Part shown: piece by piece, positions 1 through 5,704 of the stretch
How the letters are laid out: every line of letters starts with the position of its first letter
Position numbering within the stretch: the first letter of the stretch is position 1
DNA from: CAYZEZ01 sp964477295
GTDB taxonomy: Bacteria > Bacteroidota > Bacteroidia > Bacteroidales > SM23-62
Assembly: GCA_964477295.1 (NCBI GenBank)
Contig: CAYZEZ010000179.1
Location: 1 to 10,333, forward strand
Length of the DNA stretch: 10,333 nucleotides
Reading direction: 5' to 3'
The notes under the pieces: model-generated
Database searches by the model: none
What the model saw: the letters and a program-made list of their open reading frames with translations, nothing else
Told to the model about the DNA's origin: nothing
Position numbers and translations under genes: made by a program

Positions 1-713
1 CTTGACTCACAATATCTTATAACTTCATTATTGGGCGGGATCAATAAGATAACAGCACCCATCTCCGTGGCCATAGAGGCAATGGTTATCCTGGCGTCAA
101 GCGATAATTCATCCACCTCGTCGCCGTACAATTCCACAGCATATCCCAACAAACTGCTTGCCCCAAAATGTGCAAGCAGGTTTAAAATGATATCCTTCGC
201 TTCAAGTCCGGCCGGAAATTTACCGTTAATGATCACCTTAACGCTTTCTGGTACTTTGAACCACACCTTCCCCTTGTTCCATGCGGCAGCAATATCACGA
301 TCCCCCATTCCCTGGCCGAATGCACCCACCGCTCCGAGAATGTTAGCGTGAGAGTCGGTTGAAACCGCTGTACTCCCGGGATAAACCAGACCTTCTTCAA
401 TCAGAAGGTGGGTTCCTATCCCACGGTTAATGTCGTACACCTTGATTCCGTTATCCCTGGCATATACGCGGCAAATTTGCTGGTTCTCCGCATATTTCTG
501 GTCAGATCCGGTGGGATTACAGTCAAAGGTAAAAAAGGTCCTGGATGGGTCATCAAGGGTAAGATCATGATCCATCATATTTTTCACAACATTAGCCCCT
601 CCAAAATCACGCGCTACGCGGGTATCAATAAAAACATCAATAATATCTCCTGGTTGAACCTTATTCCGGTCACTATGACCAGCAAGGATTTTTTCCACTA
701 TGGTCATGCCCAT
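1..713 (-). CDS. Aconitase / 3-isopropylmalate dehydratase large-subunit family protein (5' part, cut by window edge)
   Basis: N-terminal ~235 residues of a [4Fe-4S] dehydratase large subunit of the LeuC/homoaconitase type, which isomerises a hydroxy-acid (isopropylmalate, citramalate, homocitrate or similar) together with a separate small subunit. Seen, numbering from the ATG at 707: IVEKILAGH (3-11), the catalytic-loop motif TDSH (117-120) followed by GAVGAFGQGMGD (125-136), KVWFKVPE, and GLEAKDIILNLL. The segment that is MDHN in E. coli LeuC reads FDCN here (Cys63), followed by PTGSDQKYAENQ. I recall this as a distinct Bacteroidetes/Firmicutes-type subgroup, so the substrate is not assigned. 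Two in-frame ATGs (713 and 707) are possible starts; neither has a convincing Shine-Dalgarno. The iron-sulfur cysteines and the small-subunit gene would lie beyond the left edge. The gene runs in the same direction as the hydrolase upstream, separated by 43-49 nt containing a hairpin. Family certain, exact reaction uncertain. Confidence 0.9.
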   Translation of the reverse strand, partial: MGMTIVEKILAGHSDRNKVQPGDIIDVFIDTRVARDFGGANVVKNMMDHDLTLDDPSRTFFTFDCNPTGSDQKYAENQQICRVYARDNGIKVYDINRGIGTHLLIEEGLVYPGSTAVSTDSHANILGAVGAFGQGMGDRDIAAAWNKGKVWFKVPESVKVIINGKFPAGLEAKDIILNLLAHFGASSLLGYAVELYGDEVDELSLDARITIASMATEMGAVILLIPPNNEVIRYCES

Positions 714-732
714 TGGCTATATATATTAATCC

Positions 733-753
733 CAGGGATCAATCAGATCCCTG
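733..753. terminator. Short hairpin between the PhnP-like gene and the dehydratase gene
   Basis: Perfect 8-bp inverted repeat CAGGGATC (733-740), loop AATCA, GATCCCTG (746-753). It begins 3 nt after the stop codon of the PhnP-like hydrolase and ends about 20 nt before the first ATG of the dehydratase, on the minus strand. The position suits a 3'-end or intercistronic hairpin. On the minus strand it is followed by GGATTAATATATATAG and not a T-tract, so intrinsic termination is doubtful; an mRNA-stability element or a protein-binding site is equally possible. Confidence 0.35.
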
Positions 754-756
754 CTT

Positions 757-1518
757 CTATATTTGTATTTCTAATCCATCATAAGATAGGTTTACCCGGT
801 CAGGTAATCCTTTCTCAATTTCATTATGTAATCCCATTTGATGACTTATATGGGTTATAAGGGCCTTTTCAGGTTTTAACTCAGCTATTACATCCAATGC
901 CTGGGGTAAGGAAAAGTGTGAAATATGATCCCTGATCCTGAGTGCACAAATAACCAGAACTTTGAGATTTTTTAATTTATCTTTTTCCTCAGGTGGAATA
1001 TAGTTAGCATCCGTTATATATGCAAAATCTCCTATTCTGAATCCAAAAACAGGCAATCTGTAATGTAAGACCCGTATTGGTTTAATTGCTATACCATTAA
1101 TATTAAATTCCTGATTTTTAATGACATGTATATTCACCTGTGGAATCCCCGGATATTTACGTTCCGCAAAAATATAGGGAAATTCATTGTTAAGGGACCT
1201 GATCACTCTTTCTTCTGCATAAACATCCATCGGCTTTTTCATAATGAAATTAAATGCACGGATATCATCAAGGCCCGCGATGTGGTCCCTGTGTTCATGC
1301 GTATATAGTATTGCATCCAGTTTTTTTACTTCTACCCTGAGCATCTGCTGCCTGAAATCAGGTCCTGTATCAATCACAATGGATACATCACCCTCCTCCA
1401 GAAGCACAGAAGACCTGAGCCTGTGGTCCCTGGAATCATCAGACCGGCAGGTATCACATCGACATGTTATGACAGGTACTCCCTGGGATGTACCCGTACC
1501 GAGCAGTGTAATTTTCAA
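757..1518 (-). CDS. PhnP-like metallo-beta-lactamase-fold hydrolase
   Basis: A 253-aa MBL-fold metal-dependent phosphodiesterase-type hydrolase, closest in layout to PhnP (phosphoribosyl cyclic phosphodiesterase) and its Bacteroidetes relatives. Seen: N-terminal LLGTGTSQGVP (5-15); a CxCxxC zinc-site signature (Cys19, Cys21, Cys24) followed by HRLRSS, as in PhnP; DTGPDFR (50-56); metal-binding THEHRDH (73-79) followed by IAGLDD; His152 in the RVLHYRLPVFGFRIGDF segment; Asp170 in AYITDANY; and C-terminal HISHFSL and THISHQMG motifs. The start is TTG at 1518: it gives the canonical MKITLLGTGTSQG beginning, and no in-frame ATG lies between it and the upstream stop. It is divergent from the methyltransferase gene, with 81 bp between. 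No phn genes are nearby, so a role in phosphonate breakdown is not supported; the substrate is unknown. Soluble, cytoplasmic. Confidence 0.9.
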   Translation of the reverse strand: MKITLLGTGTSQGVPVITCRCDTCRSDDSRDHRLRSSVLLEEGDVSIVIDTGPDFRQQMLRVEVKKLDAILYTHEHRDHIAGLDDIRAFNFIMKKPMDVYAEERVIRSLNNEFPYIFAERKYPGIPQVNIHVIKNQEFNINGIAIKPIRVLHYRLPVFGFRIGDFAYITDANYIPPEEKDKLKNLKVLVICALRIRDHISHFSLPQALDVIAELKPEKALITHISHQMGLHNEIEKGLPDRVNLSYDGLEIQI

Positions 1519-1568
1519 ATTACTTTTATTGTAGTTATTTTTAAACTCTGGCCCAACAGCATTTCTGA

Positions 1569-1576
1569 CAAAAATA
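1569..1576 (-). promoter_or_regulatory. Candidate Bacteroidetes -7 box for the PhnP-like gene
   Basis: The minus strand reads TATTTTTG, a full match to the Bacteroidetes -7 consensus TAnnTTTG, 50 nt upstream of the TTG start at 1518. No clear -33 TTG lies at the usual 19-21 nt spacing. For the divergent methyltransferase, 7-of-8 matches on the plus strand are at 1521-1528 (TACTTTTA) and 1536-1543 (TATTTTTA). Such motifs arise by chance in AT-rich spacers, so confidence is low. Confidence 0.3.
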
Positions 1577-1599
1577 ATGAGATTAAACCATTAGAAAGA

Positions 1600-2304
1600 A
1601 TGGATCCAACCCTTTATTTAATCCCGACACCAATCTCATCAGGATCACCAGATCTTGTATTGAGTTCAGACATTTCAAAGATAGTTGATCAACTTGAATA
1701 TTTTATTGTTGAAAACATCAGGACTGCCAGAAGGTTTATCAGGAAAATTCTTCCTGAGAAAAGCATTGAGGAATTGACTTTCTTTATTTTAAATAACCAT
1801 ACCCGTGATCAGGAACTGGAATCATTTATTATACCGTTGAAAGAGGGTACATCCGTCGGACTGATGTCAGAAGCCGGTTTACCTGCCATCGCTGATCCGG
1901 GAGCAAGGATCATTTCGATTGCACATGAACACCAGTATAAGGTAAAACCACTTTCCGGTCCTTCATCCATTTTCCTGGCCCTTAATGGATCGGGGCTCAA
2001 TGGACAAAACTTTGCATTTAACGGGTATTTGTCAGTTAAACAACCTGAACGGACAAGGGAGATCAAAAAGATTGAAGACCGGCTCTATAAGGAAAAACAG
2101 ACCCAGATTATTATGGAAACCCCTTATCGAAACGAAGTGCTTGTAAATGATATTTTGAAAACCTGCCGGCCCGAAACAAAACTTACCATTGCCATTGACC
2201 TGACAGGGGAAATGGAATTCATTGCCACAAAATCAATTTCAGCATGGAAAGGGAAAATACCGGGATTACATAAGGTGCCTGCGGTTTTCTTACTTGGATT
2301 GTAA
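1600..2304 (+). CDS. RsmI-like SAM-dependent methyltransferase (tetrapyrrole methylase fold)
   Basis: A 234-aa protein of the tetrapyrrole-methylase (CbiF/RsmI) fold. RsmI 2'-O-methylates C1402 of 16S rRNA; this is a short Bacteroidetes RsmI-like form. Seen: LYLIPTPIS near the N-terminus; the SAM-site motif LMSEAGLPAIADPGA (88-102), the equivalent of RsmI's D-AGTP-ISDPG; PLSGPSS (117-123), matching RsmI's PGPSA; FNGYL (140-144); and METPYRN (172-178), matching the ESPHR segment. E. coli RsmI is about 286 aa; the missing part is the C-terminal helical domain. The open frame extends upstream to 1423, but that part overlaps the divergent hydrolase antisense and lacks family motifs, so I take the ATG at 1600 (preceded by AGAAAG). 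Bacteroidetes often carry such a short paralogue beside a full RsmI, so the rRNA target is unproven. It converges with the FKBP gene, leaving only 4 nt. Confidence 0.87.
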   Translation: MDPTLYLIPTPISSGSPDLVLSSDISKIVDQLEYFIVENIRTARRFIRKILPEKSIEELTFFILNNHTRDQELESFIIPLKEGTSVGLMSEAGLPAIADPGARIISIAHEHQYKVKPLSGPSSIFLALNGSGLNGQNFAFNGYLSVKQPERTREIKKIEDRLYKEKQTQIIMETPYRNEVLVNDILKTCRPETKLTIAIDLTGEMEFIATKSISAWKGKIPGLHKVPAVFLLGL

Positions 2305-2308
2305 GTAT

Positions 2309-3205
2309 TTAGTTGACATCCGACACCTCCATCTCAAATACCAGTGTCATAAAAGGTGAGATATTTGAAGAGCCCTCAGAACCATAAGCCAAATCAAAAG
2401 GTACGATAAGGGTTCCTTTAGATCCCTTTTTCATCAGCTGGATACCCTCATTCCAACCTTTAATAATATGCTCACTGGTTACCCTGAATCCAAAGGGAGT
2501 TTCTCCGTAGTTCGAATCAAATATACGGCCATCAAGAAAATATCCTGTATAGTATAGCTGAACATGATCTCCAAATGATATCAGGTCGCCGGTTCCCGCT
2601 TCATGCTCAATATAATACAAACCAGATTCGGTTGGATCTACTTCATATCCGTTAGCAGCCATAAAATCCTGGATCATATTTTTTTCATCCTCATAAGGAT
2701 CGGGTATTATACGGATGAGATCGATAGTAAATACCAATGATGCACAGGTTGATATGGTGCCAATGCTGTTACGGCCATATGCAAGATCGGAGGGCATAAT
2801 AAGCTGCGCCTTTCCCCCGGGTTTCATCAACTGAAATCCCTCTGCCAGTCCAGGAATTGCAGTGCCGACTACAAGCCGGATGGGTCCATAAACTACTCCC
2901 TGGTTGTCAAATCCGGCTTCGGATCCAACCGAGTCATAAGTAGTACCGAATACAGTACCATTAATTAATTCGCCAGTGTATTCAAACTCGACCAGCTCCG
3001 TAGTTAAAGGTTCTAATCCGATTCCTTCCTCGATGGGTAAAAAATACAGTCCCGATGAAGTAGGTTGAACGGTAATATCATTTTCTCTCAGGTATTGCTC
3101 AAATGGCCGTTGTTCCTGTTCCCAGCAATCCTCTTCCTTTGCACAAGCCTTTAATATTAATATACTTACAGCTACCAGTGATATAACGAAAATTGAACGA
3201 GACAT
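2309..3205 (-). CDS. Tandem FKBP-type peptidyl-prolyl isomerase lipoprotein
   Basis: A 298-aa envelope lipoprotein with two FKBP domains, predicted to catalyse or assist proline isomerisation in exported proteins. Seen: a hydrophobic signal peptide with the lipidation Cys at 21 (LKAC; Lys at -2 is atypical), then AKEED, which resembles the Bacteroidetes lipoprotein export signal K-(D/E)2, so surface exposure is possible. Domain 1 covers about 70-165, domain 2 about 212-295; each is preceded by a related lead-in (PTSSGLYFLPIEEG at 48, PTESGLYYIEHEAG at 191). Domain 2 keeps the FKBP catalytic set: Tyr219, Phe229-Asp230, IIKGW (247-251), Tyr274, Phe290. Domain 1 does not: Phe86 is followed by Gly, the Trp is Leu120, and about ten residues are inserted before the IPG segment. 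The ATG at 3205 is clear. It lies downstream of the GldI-like gene but has its own candidate promoter and a 121-bp gap. Confidence 0.92.
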   Translation of the reverse strand: MSRSIFVISLVAVSILILKACAKEEDCWEQEQRPFEQYLRENDITVQPTSSGLYFLPIEEGIGLEPLTTELVEFEYTGELINGTVFGTTYDSVGSEAGFDNQGVVYGPIRLVVGTAIPGLAEGFQLMKPGGKAQLIMPSDLAYGRNSIGTISTCASLVFTIDLIRIIPDPYEDEKNMIQDFMAANGYEVDPTESGLYYIEHEAGTGDLISFGDHVQLYYTGYFLDGRIFDSNYGETPFGFRVTSEHIIKGWNEGIQLMKKGSKGTLIVPFDLAYGSEGSSNISPFMTLVFEMEVSDVN

Positions 3206-3225
3206 AACGTAATCTTTAGTTATTA

Positions 3226-3233
3226 CAAAAATA
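3226..3233 (-). promoter_or_regulatory. Candidate Bacteroidetes -7 box for the tandem-FKBP gene
   Basis: The minus strand reads TATTTTTG, a full match to TAnnTTTG, 20 nt upstream of the ATG at 3205 in a very AT-rich stretch. The nearest upstream TTG is about 25 nt away, longer than the usual 19-21 nt spacing. Together with the 121-bp gap after the GldI-like gene it suggests separate transcription of the tandem FKBP. Confidence 0.35.
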
Positions 3234-3282
3234 ATATAAAATTAGATGTTATTAATTGCAATATGGTTGCGCCTTTAGTCCC

Positions 3283-3325
3283 AAGTCAGAAGAGAAATTT
3301 ATGTTGAGCACCTTCTGACTTCTGA
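3283..3325. repeat. Inverted repeat and heptamer repeat just after the gldI-like stop codon
   Basis: AAGTCAGAAG (3283-3292) and CTTCTGACTT (3312-3321) form a perfect 10-bp inverted repeat with a 19-nt loop. The right arm is part of a tandem heptamer CTTCTGA-CTTCTGA (3312-3325), ending 1 nt before the stop codon of the GldI-like gene on the minus strand. It could fold as a 3'-end hairpin, but no T-run follows on the minus strand. TTCTGACTTCTG from this site recurs exactly at 7755-7766, which favours an interspersed intergenic repeat over a simple terminator. Confidence 0.5.
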
Positions 3326-3326
3326 G

Positions 3327-3857
3327 TTATTCCACTTTCACCAGCTCTACATCATATACAATTACTGATCGTGGCGGGATCTTATCTTCATCTCCCAGGA
3401 GCCCGTGAGCAAGATGGGGAGGCAAAATAAGGTGAGCCTTGTCCCCTGCCTGCATCATGAGCAATCCTTGCTCTAACCCGGATTCTTCCCTGCTCCGCCC
3501 CAAAATGAAGATTTTCGGACCTGATTGGTCAGAGCTGTAACAAACTGTACCATCAAGCAAACTCAATGTATAATTAACGGTAACCTTCATTCCATTTCTG
3601 ACGCTATCCCCGTTCCCCTTCTCATAAATCTCATAAAAAAGTCCCGACTCAGTATGTTTAATATTCCACTGTCTTCTTCTGGCATAGCTTTCAATCAGGT
3701 CTATATCTTTCTGAACAAGGTACTTGTTGATACGGACCAACATTTCATCCTGATCCTCAGTTCCCTTTTGTACGGCCCGGCTGTCCTCCCTCTTTTTACA
3801 TCCCGGGGATATAAATTCCAGGGCAATAATTACAGAAAAACAGATAAGGAGTTTCAT
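3327..3857 (-). CDS. gldI: GldI-like FKBP-fold lipoprotein with degenerate active site
   Basis: A 176-aa lipoprotein with one C-terminal FKBP-fold domain, resembling GldI, the FKBP-type lipoprotein needed for gliding in Flavobacterium johnsoniae. Seen: signal peptide with lipobox SPGC (Cys20); a helical linker (about 40-65); lead-in TESGLFYEIYEKG (69-81); FKBP domain about 85-175 with VNYTLSLLDGTVCYSS, the GldI-like SGLEQGLLMMQAGDKA (126-141) and HGLLGDEDKIPP (151-162). The usual Phe-Asp pair is Cys106-Tyr107, the Trp is Leu128 and the AYG tyrosine is His151, so isomerase activity is doubtful; a chaperone or binding role is likelier. The ATG at 3857 lies 2 nt after the TGA of the DHH gene; a TTG at 3863 would add MK and overlap it. 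Tight coupling implies cotranscription with the DHH gene. The GldI assignment rests on these motifs and on neighbours I recall from Flavobacteria. Confidence 0.75.
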   Translation of the reverse strand: MKLLICFSVIIALEFISPGCKKREDSRAVQKGTEDQDEMLVRINKYLVQKDIDLIESYARRRQWNIKHTESGLFYEIYEKGNGDSVRNGMKVTVNYTLSLLDGTVCYSSDQSGPKIFILGRSREESGLEQGLLMMQAGDKAHLILPPHLAHGLLGDEDKIPPRSVIVYDVELVKVE

Positions 3858-3859
3858 TT

Positions 3860-4876
3860 TCAACTTAGTTCCTTTTCATACTTCCGGATCAGATCGATAA
3901 ATTTCCTGACAGTATTATCAAGGGAAAGATCTGATTCGCCACCGGCTGCATTCTTGTGACCGCCCCCGTTGAAATATTCTTCAGCAAAATGATTAATCGC
4001 AAAATTACCCCTGGAGCGGAAGGATATCTTAACATGATCTTCTTTCTCAATAAACAGCGCTGTAACACGCAGCCCCTTTATAGAAAAAGGGAGATTAACA
4101 AAGCCTTCGGTATCTCCGGTAACATGATGATACTTTTCCAGTTCTTCTCTGGTCAAAGCAATATATGCAGTATTGAGTCCGGGTATCAGCGTCATTTTTT
4201 CACTCAGGCTGTACCCCATTAACCTCATACGGGCATCGCTGTAGTTTTCATATACCAGATTGTAGATTCGATCCTTGTCCATGCCGGTATTCAATAATAC
4301 AGCAACAGCCAGGTAAGTTGACGGATCTGAACTGCTGAAACTGAAACATCCGGTATCGGTCATGATCCCGGTCATAAGACATTCGGCTATGCTTTTATCA
4401 ATTTTGCTAAGGCCATCCGTTTCTTTAATGAGATCAAAAATCATCTCTGCAGCTGAGCCATATTCAACAGACGAAAAAGTAATATCTGCAAACTCCTCAG
4501 GATAGGGATGATGGTCAATTAATATTTTATGTGCATCCGACTGGTTAAAATCATCCTTAAGCCTGTCTATCCTGTCCAGTTCATTAAAATCGAGGCAAAA
4601 AATCACATCGGCTTCCTTTAGCTTAGCAGCTGCAGATTCAAATTCGCCTTCTCCAATGATGATCCGGTCACATCCGGGCATCCATTGAAGAAAAAAAGGG
4701 ATCTCGTTTGGGACTATCATATTTACCTCAAGGCCCCTGTTGAAAAGATACCAGTATAAACCAAGCATAGAACCGATCGAATCCCCGTCAGGATTAATAT
4801 GTGAGATGATGGCTATCTTCCCGGAAGAAGAAATCCTATCATTAATCTCCTGTATTCTGGTATCTGAAAATTTCAT
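3860..4876 (-). CDS. nrnA: DHH/DHHA1 phosphoesterase, NrnA-type oligoribonuclease / pAp phosphatase
   Basis: A 338-aa cytoplasmic DHH-DHHA1 phosphoesterase. NrnA-type enzymes degrade 2-5-nt RNA oligomers (and pGpG) and dephosphorylate pAp. Seen: motif I SHINPDGDSIGS (25-36); motif II Asp in CLDFNE (Asp96); motif III IDHHPYP (120-126); motif IV TGIMTDTGCFSF (169-180, Asp174); and the DHHA1 substrate-binding motif GGGHKNAAGG (304-313) preceded by ISFRSRG. All expected Mn-binding Asp/His residues are present. I chose the ATG at 4876 (MKFSDTRIQE), which starts just ahead of the conserved domain; a TTG at 4921 in the same frame adds 15 residues without family resemblance. The gene is divergent from ndk across 100 bp and is followed at 2 nt by the GldI-like gene. 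The assignment to NrnA rather than another DHH subfamily is by domain layout and is fairly secure. Confidence 0.88.
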   Translation of the reverse strand: MKFSDTRIQEINDRISSSGKIAIISHINPDGDSIGSMLGLYWYLFNRGLEVNMIVPNEIPFFLQWMPGCDRIIIGEGEFESAAAKLKEADVIFCLDFNELDRIDRLKDDFNQSDAHKILIDHHPYPEEFADITFSSVEYGSAAEMIFDLIKETDGLSKIDKSIAECLMTGIMTDTGCFSFSSSDPSTYLAVAVLLNTGMDKDRIYNLVYENYSDARMRLMGYSLSEKMTLIPGLNTAYIALTREELEKYHHVTGDTEGFVNLPFSIKGLRVTALFIEKEDHVKISFRSRGNFAINHFAEEYFNGGGHKNAAGGESDLSLDNTVRKFIDLIRKYEKELS

Positions 4877-4976
4877 CAAAACAATGGAATTGAGAGACAG
4901 GCTAATATAACTATATTCCAACTTAGATCATTATAAAAATATTGCTATATTCGGCAAATTTTTAAACAAATTCGCC
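4877..4976. promoter_or_regulatory. Divergent promoter region between the DHH gene and ndk
   Basis: A 100-bp, strongly AT-rich spacer between two divergent starts, so it must carry both promoters. Near-matches (7 of 8) to TAnnTTTG are TATATTCG at 4946-4953 on the plus strand, 23 nt before the ndk ATG, and TATATTAG at 4909-4902 on the minus strand, 25 nt before the DHH ATG. Neither has a clear -33 TTG. The presence of promoters follows from the layout; the exact boxes are guesses. Confidence 0.4.
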
Positions 4977-5405
4977 ATGGCTGGAAATATTACCTTAACC
5001 ATGATTAAACCTGAGGCCGTAAAAAAGGGTTACATTGGACCTATCCTGGACAGGATAAACAAGGCAGGCTTTGGGATCAAATCAATGAAACTTACCAAGT
5101 TGAGCAAGACCCAGGCACAGGAGTTTTATCGTGTCCATGAAGAAAGGCCATTTTATAACAGTCTGGTTGAATTCATGAGCTCAGGCCCCATCGTGGCAGC
5201 CATCCTTGAGAAAGATAATGCCGTTGAGGATTACAGGAAATTAATTGGAGCTACCAATCCTGAGGATGCGGAAGATGGTACCATCCGAAAAGAATTTGCC
5301 GAATCGGTGGAAAAGAATGCAGTACATGGGTCTGACAGCGATGAAAATGCTGTAATTGAAGGCGATTTCTTTTTCTCCAGGTGTGAAAGATCAGATTGTA
5401 TGTAG
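4977..5405 (+). CDS. ndk: Nucleoside diphosphate kinase
   Basis: A 142-aa complete NDP kinase, transferring the gamma phosphate of ATP to NDPs/dNDPs through a phospho-histidine. Seen: TMIKPEAV (8-15, Lys11), Tyr51, ERPFY (56-60), Arg87 in DYRKLIGATNP, GTIRKEFA (101-108, Arg104), Asn114, and the catalytic NAVHGSDS (114-121, His117), followed by ENAVIEGDFFF. All nucleotide-binding residues are present. Length fits the family; the tail (SRCERSDCM) is variable in the family. The ATG at 4977 gives the standard beginning (ITLTMIKPEA). It is a single-gene unit: divergent from the DHH gene and converging on the DciA-like gene with one nucleotide between stop codons, so there is no separate terminator. 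Confidence 0.97.
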   Translation: MAGNITLTMIKPEAVKKGYIGPILDRINKAGFGIKSMKLTKLSKTQAQEFYRVHEERPFYNSLVEFMSSGPIVAAILEKDNAVEDYRKLIGATNPEDAEDGTIRKEFAESVEKNAVHGSDSDENAVIEGDFFFSRCERSDCM

Positions 5406-5406
5406 T

Positions 5407-5697
5407 TTACTTGAGAACAATGTCGCTGATAATTTCTTCTCCGGCATTTTCATTCATCCTTTTAATCAGCTCATCCTTTAGCATATGCAACTCATTTCGC
5501 ACAACTGAGGAAGACAGATGGATGTATAGTTTCTTATCCCTGATATAAATTTTTTTAGTGGTCCGGTTGATCGTTTTTCCCACCAGGGATTCCCAGCTGC
5601 TGACCAGGTCTCTTTCTTTAAGCCGGGTATCCAGATTGTTCTGCTGCAGAAAATCTGCTATTACATCACTGATACTGCGGGTGTTGCTCTTTTCCAT
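5407..5697 (-). CDS. DUF721 / DciA-like protein
   Basis: A 96-aa DUF721-family protein. DciA, the founding characterised member, is an ancestral loader of the replicative helicase DnaB, used where no DnaC/DnaI exists; its N-terminal fold is KH-like. Seen: an N-terminal helix (SISDVIADFLQQNNLD), a second helix containing the family's conserved Trp35 in VSSWESLVGKTINRTTK (32-48), then beta-type KKIYIRDKKLYIHLSS and SSVVRNELHMLKDELIKRMN (63-82), the characteristic ...L-V..S...R.EL.-K..L ending. Unlike proteobacterial DciA there is no long disordered tail; the short form is usual next to recF in Bacteroidetes. ATG at 5697 starts 7 nt after the recF stop, so it is cotranscribed. Function as a helicase loader is inferred from the family and the replication/repair neighbour, not shown for this short form. 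Confidence 0.82.
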   Translation of the reverse strand: MEKSNTRSISDVIADFLQQNNLDTRLKERDLVSSWESLVGKTINRTTKKIYIRDKKLYIHLSSSVVRNELHMLKDELIKRMNENAGEEIISDIVLK

Positions 5698-5704
5698 CCG
5701 TATT

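Noticed and set aside
408..860. 150-codon plus-strand open frame (and another at 31-351) over the left end
   Set aside because: Both lie antisense to the dehydratase gene, whose minus-strand translation carries clear family motifs; the plus-strand products show none.
1423..1599. 59-residue N-terminal extension of the RsmI-like methyltransferase
   Set aside because: It overlaps the PhnP-like coding start antisense and has no family resemblance; the ATG at 1600 gives the normal methylase N-terminus.
3858..3863. TTG start overlapping the DHH stop for the GldI-like gene
   Set aside because: The ATG at 3857 is two codons further on, gives a normal lipoprotein signal peptide and needs no rare start; the overlap version is possible but not needed.
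4877..4921. TTG start 15 codons upstream for the DHH phosphoesterase
   Set aside because: The extra residues do not resemble the family and would use most of the divergent promoter spacer; ATG at 4876 fits better.
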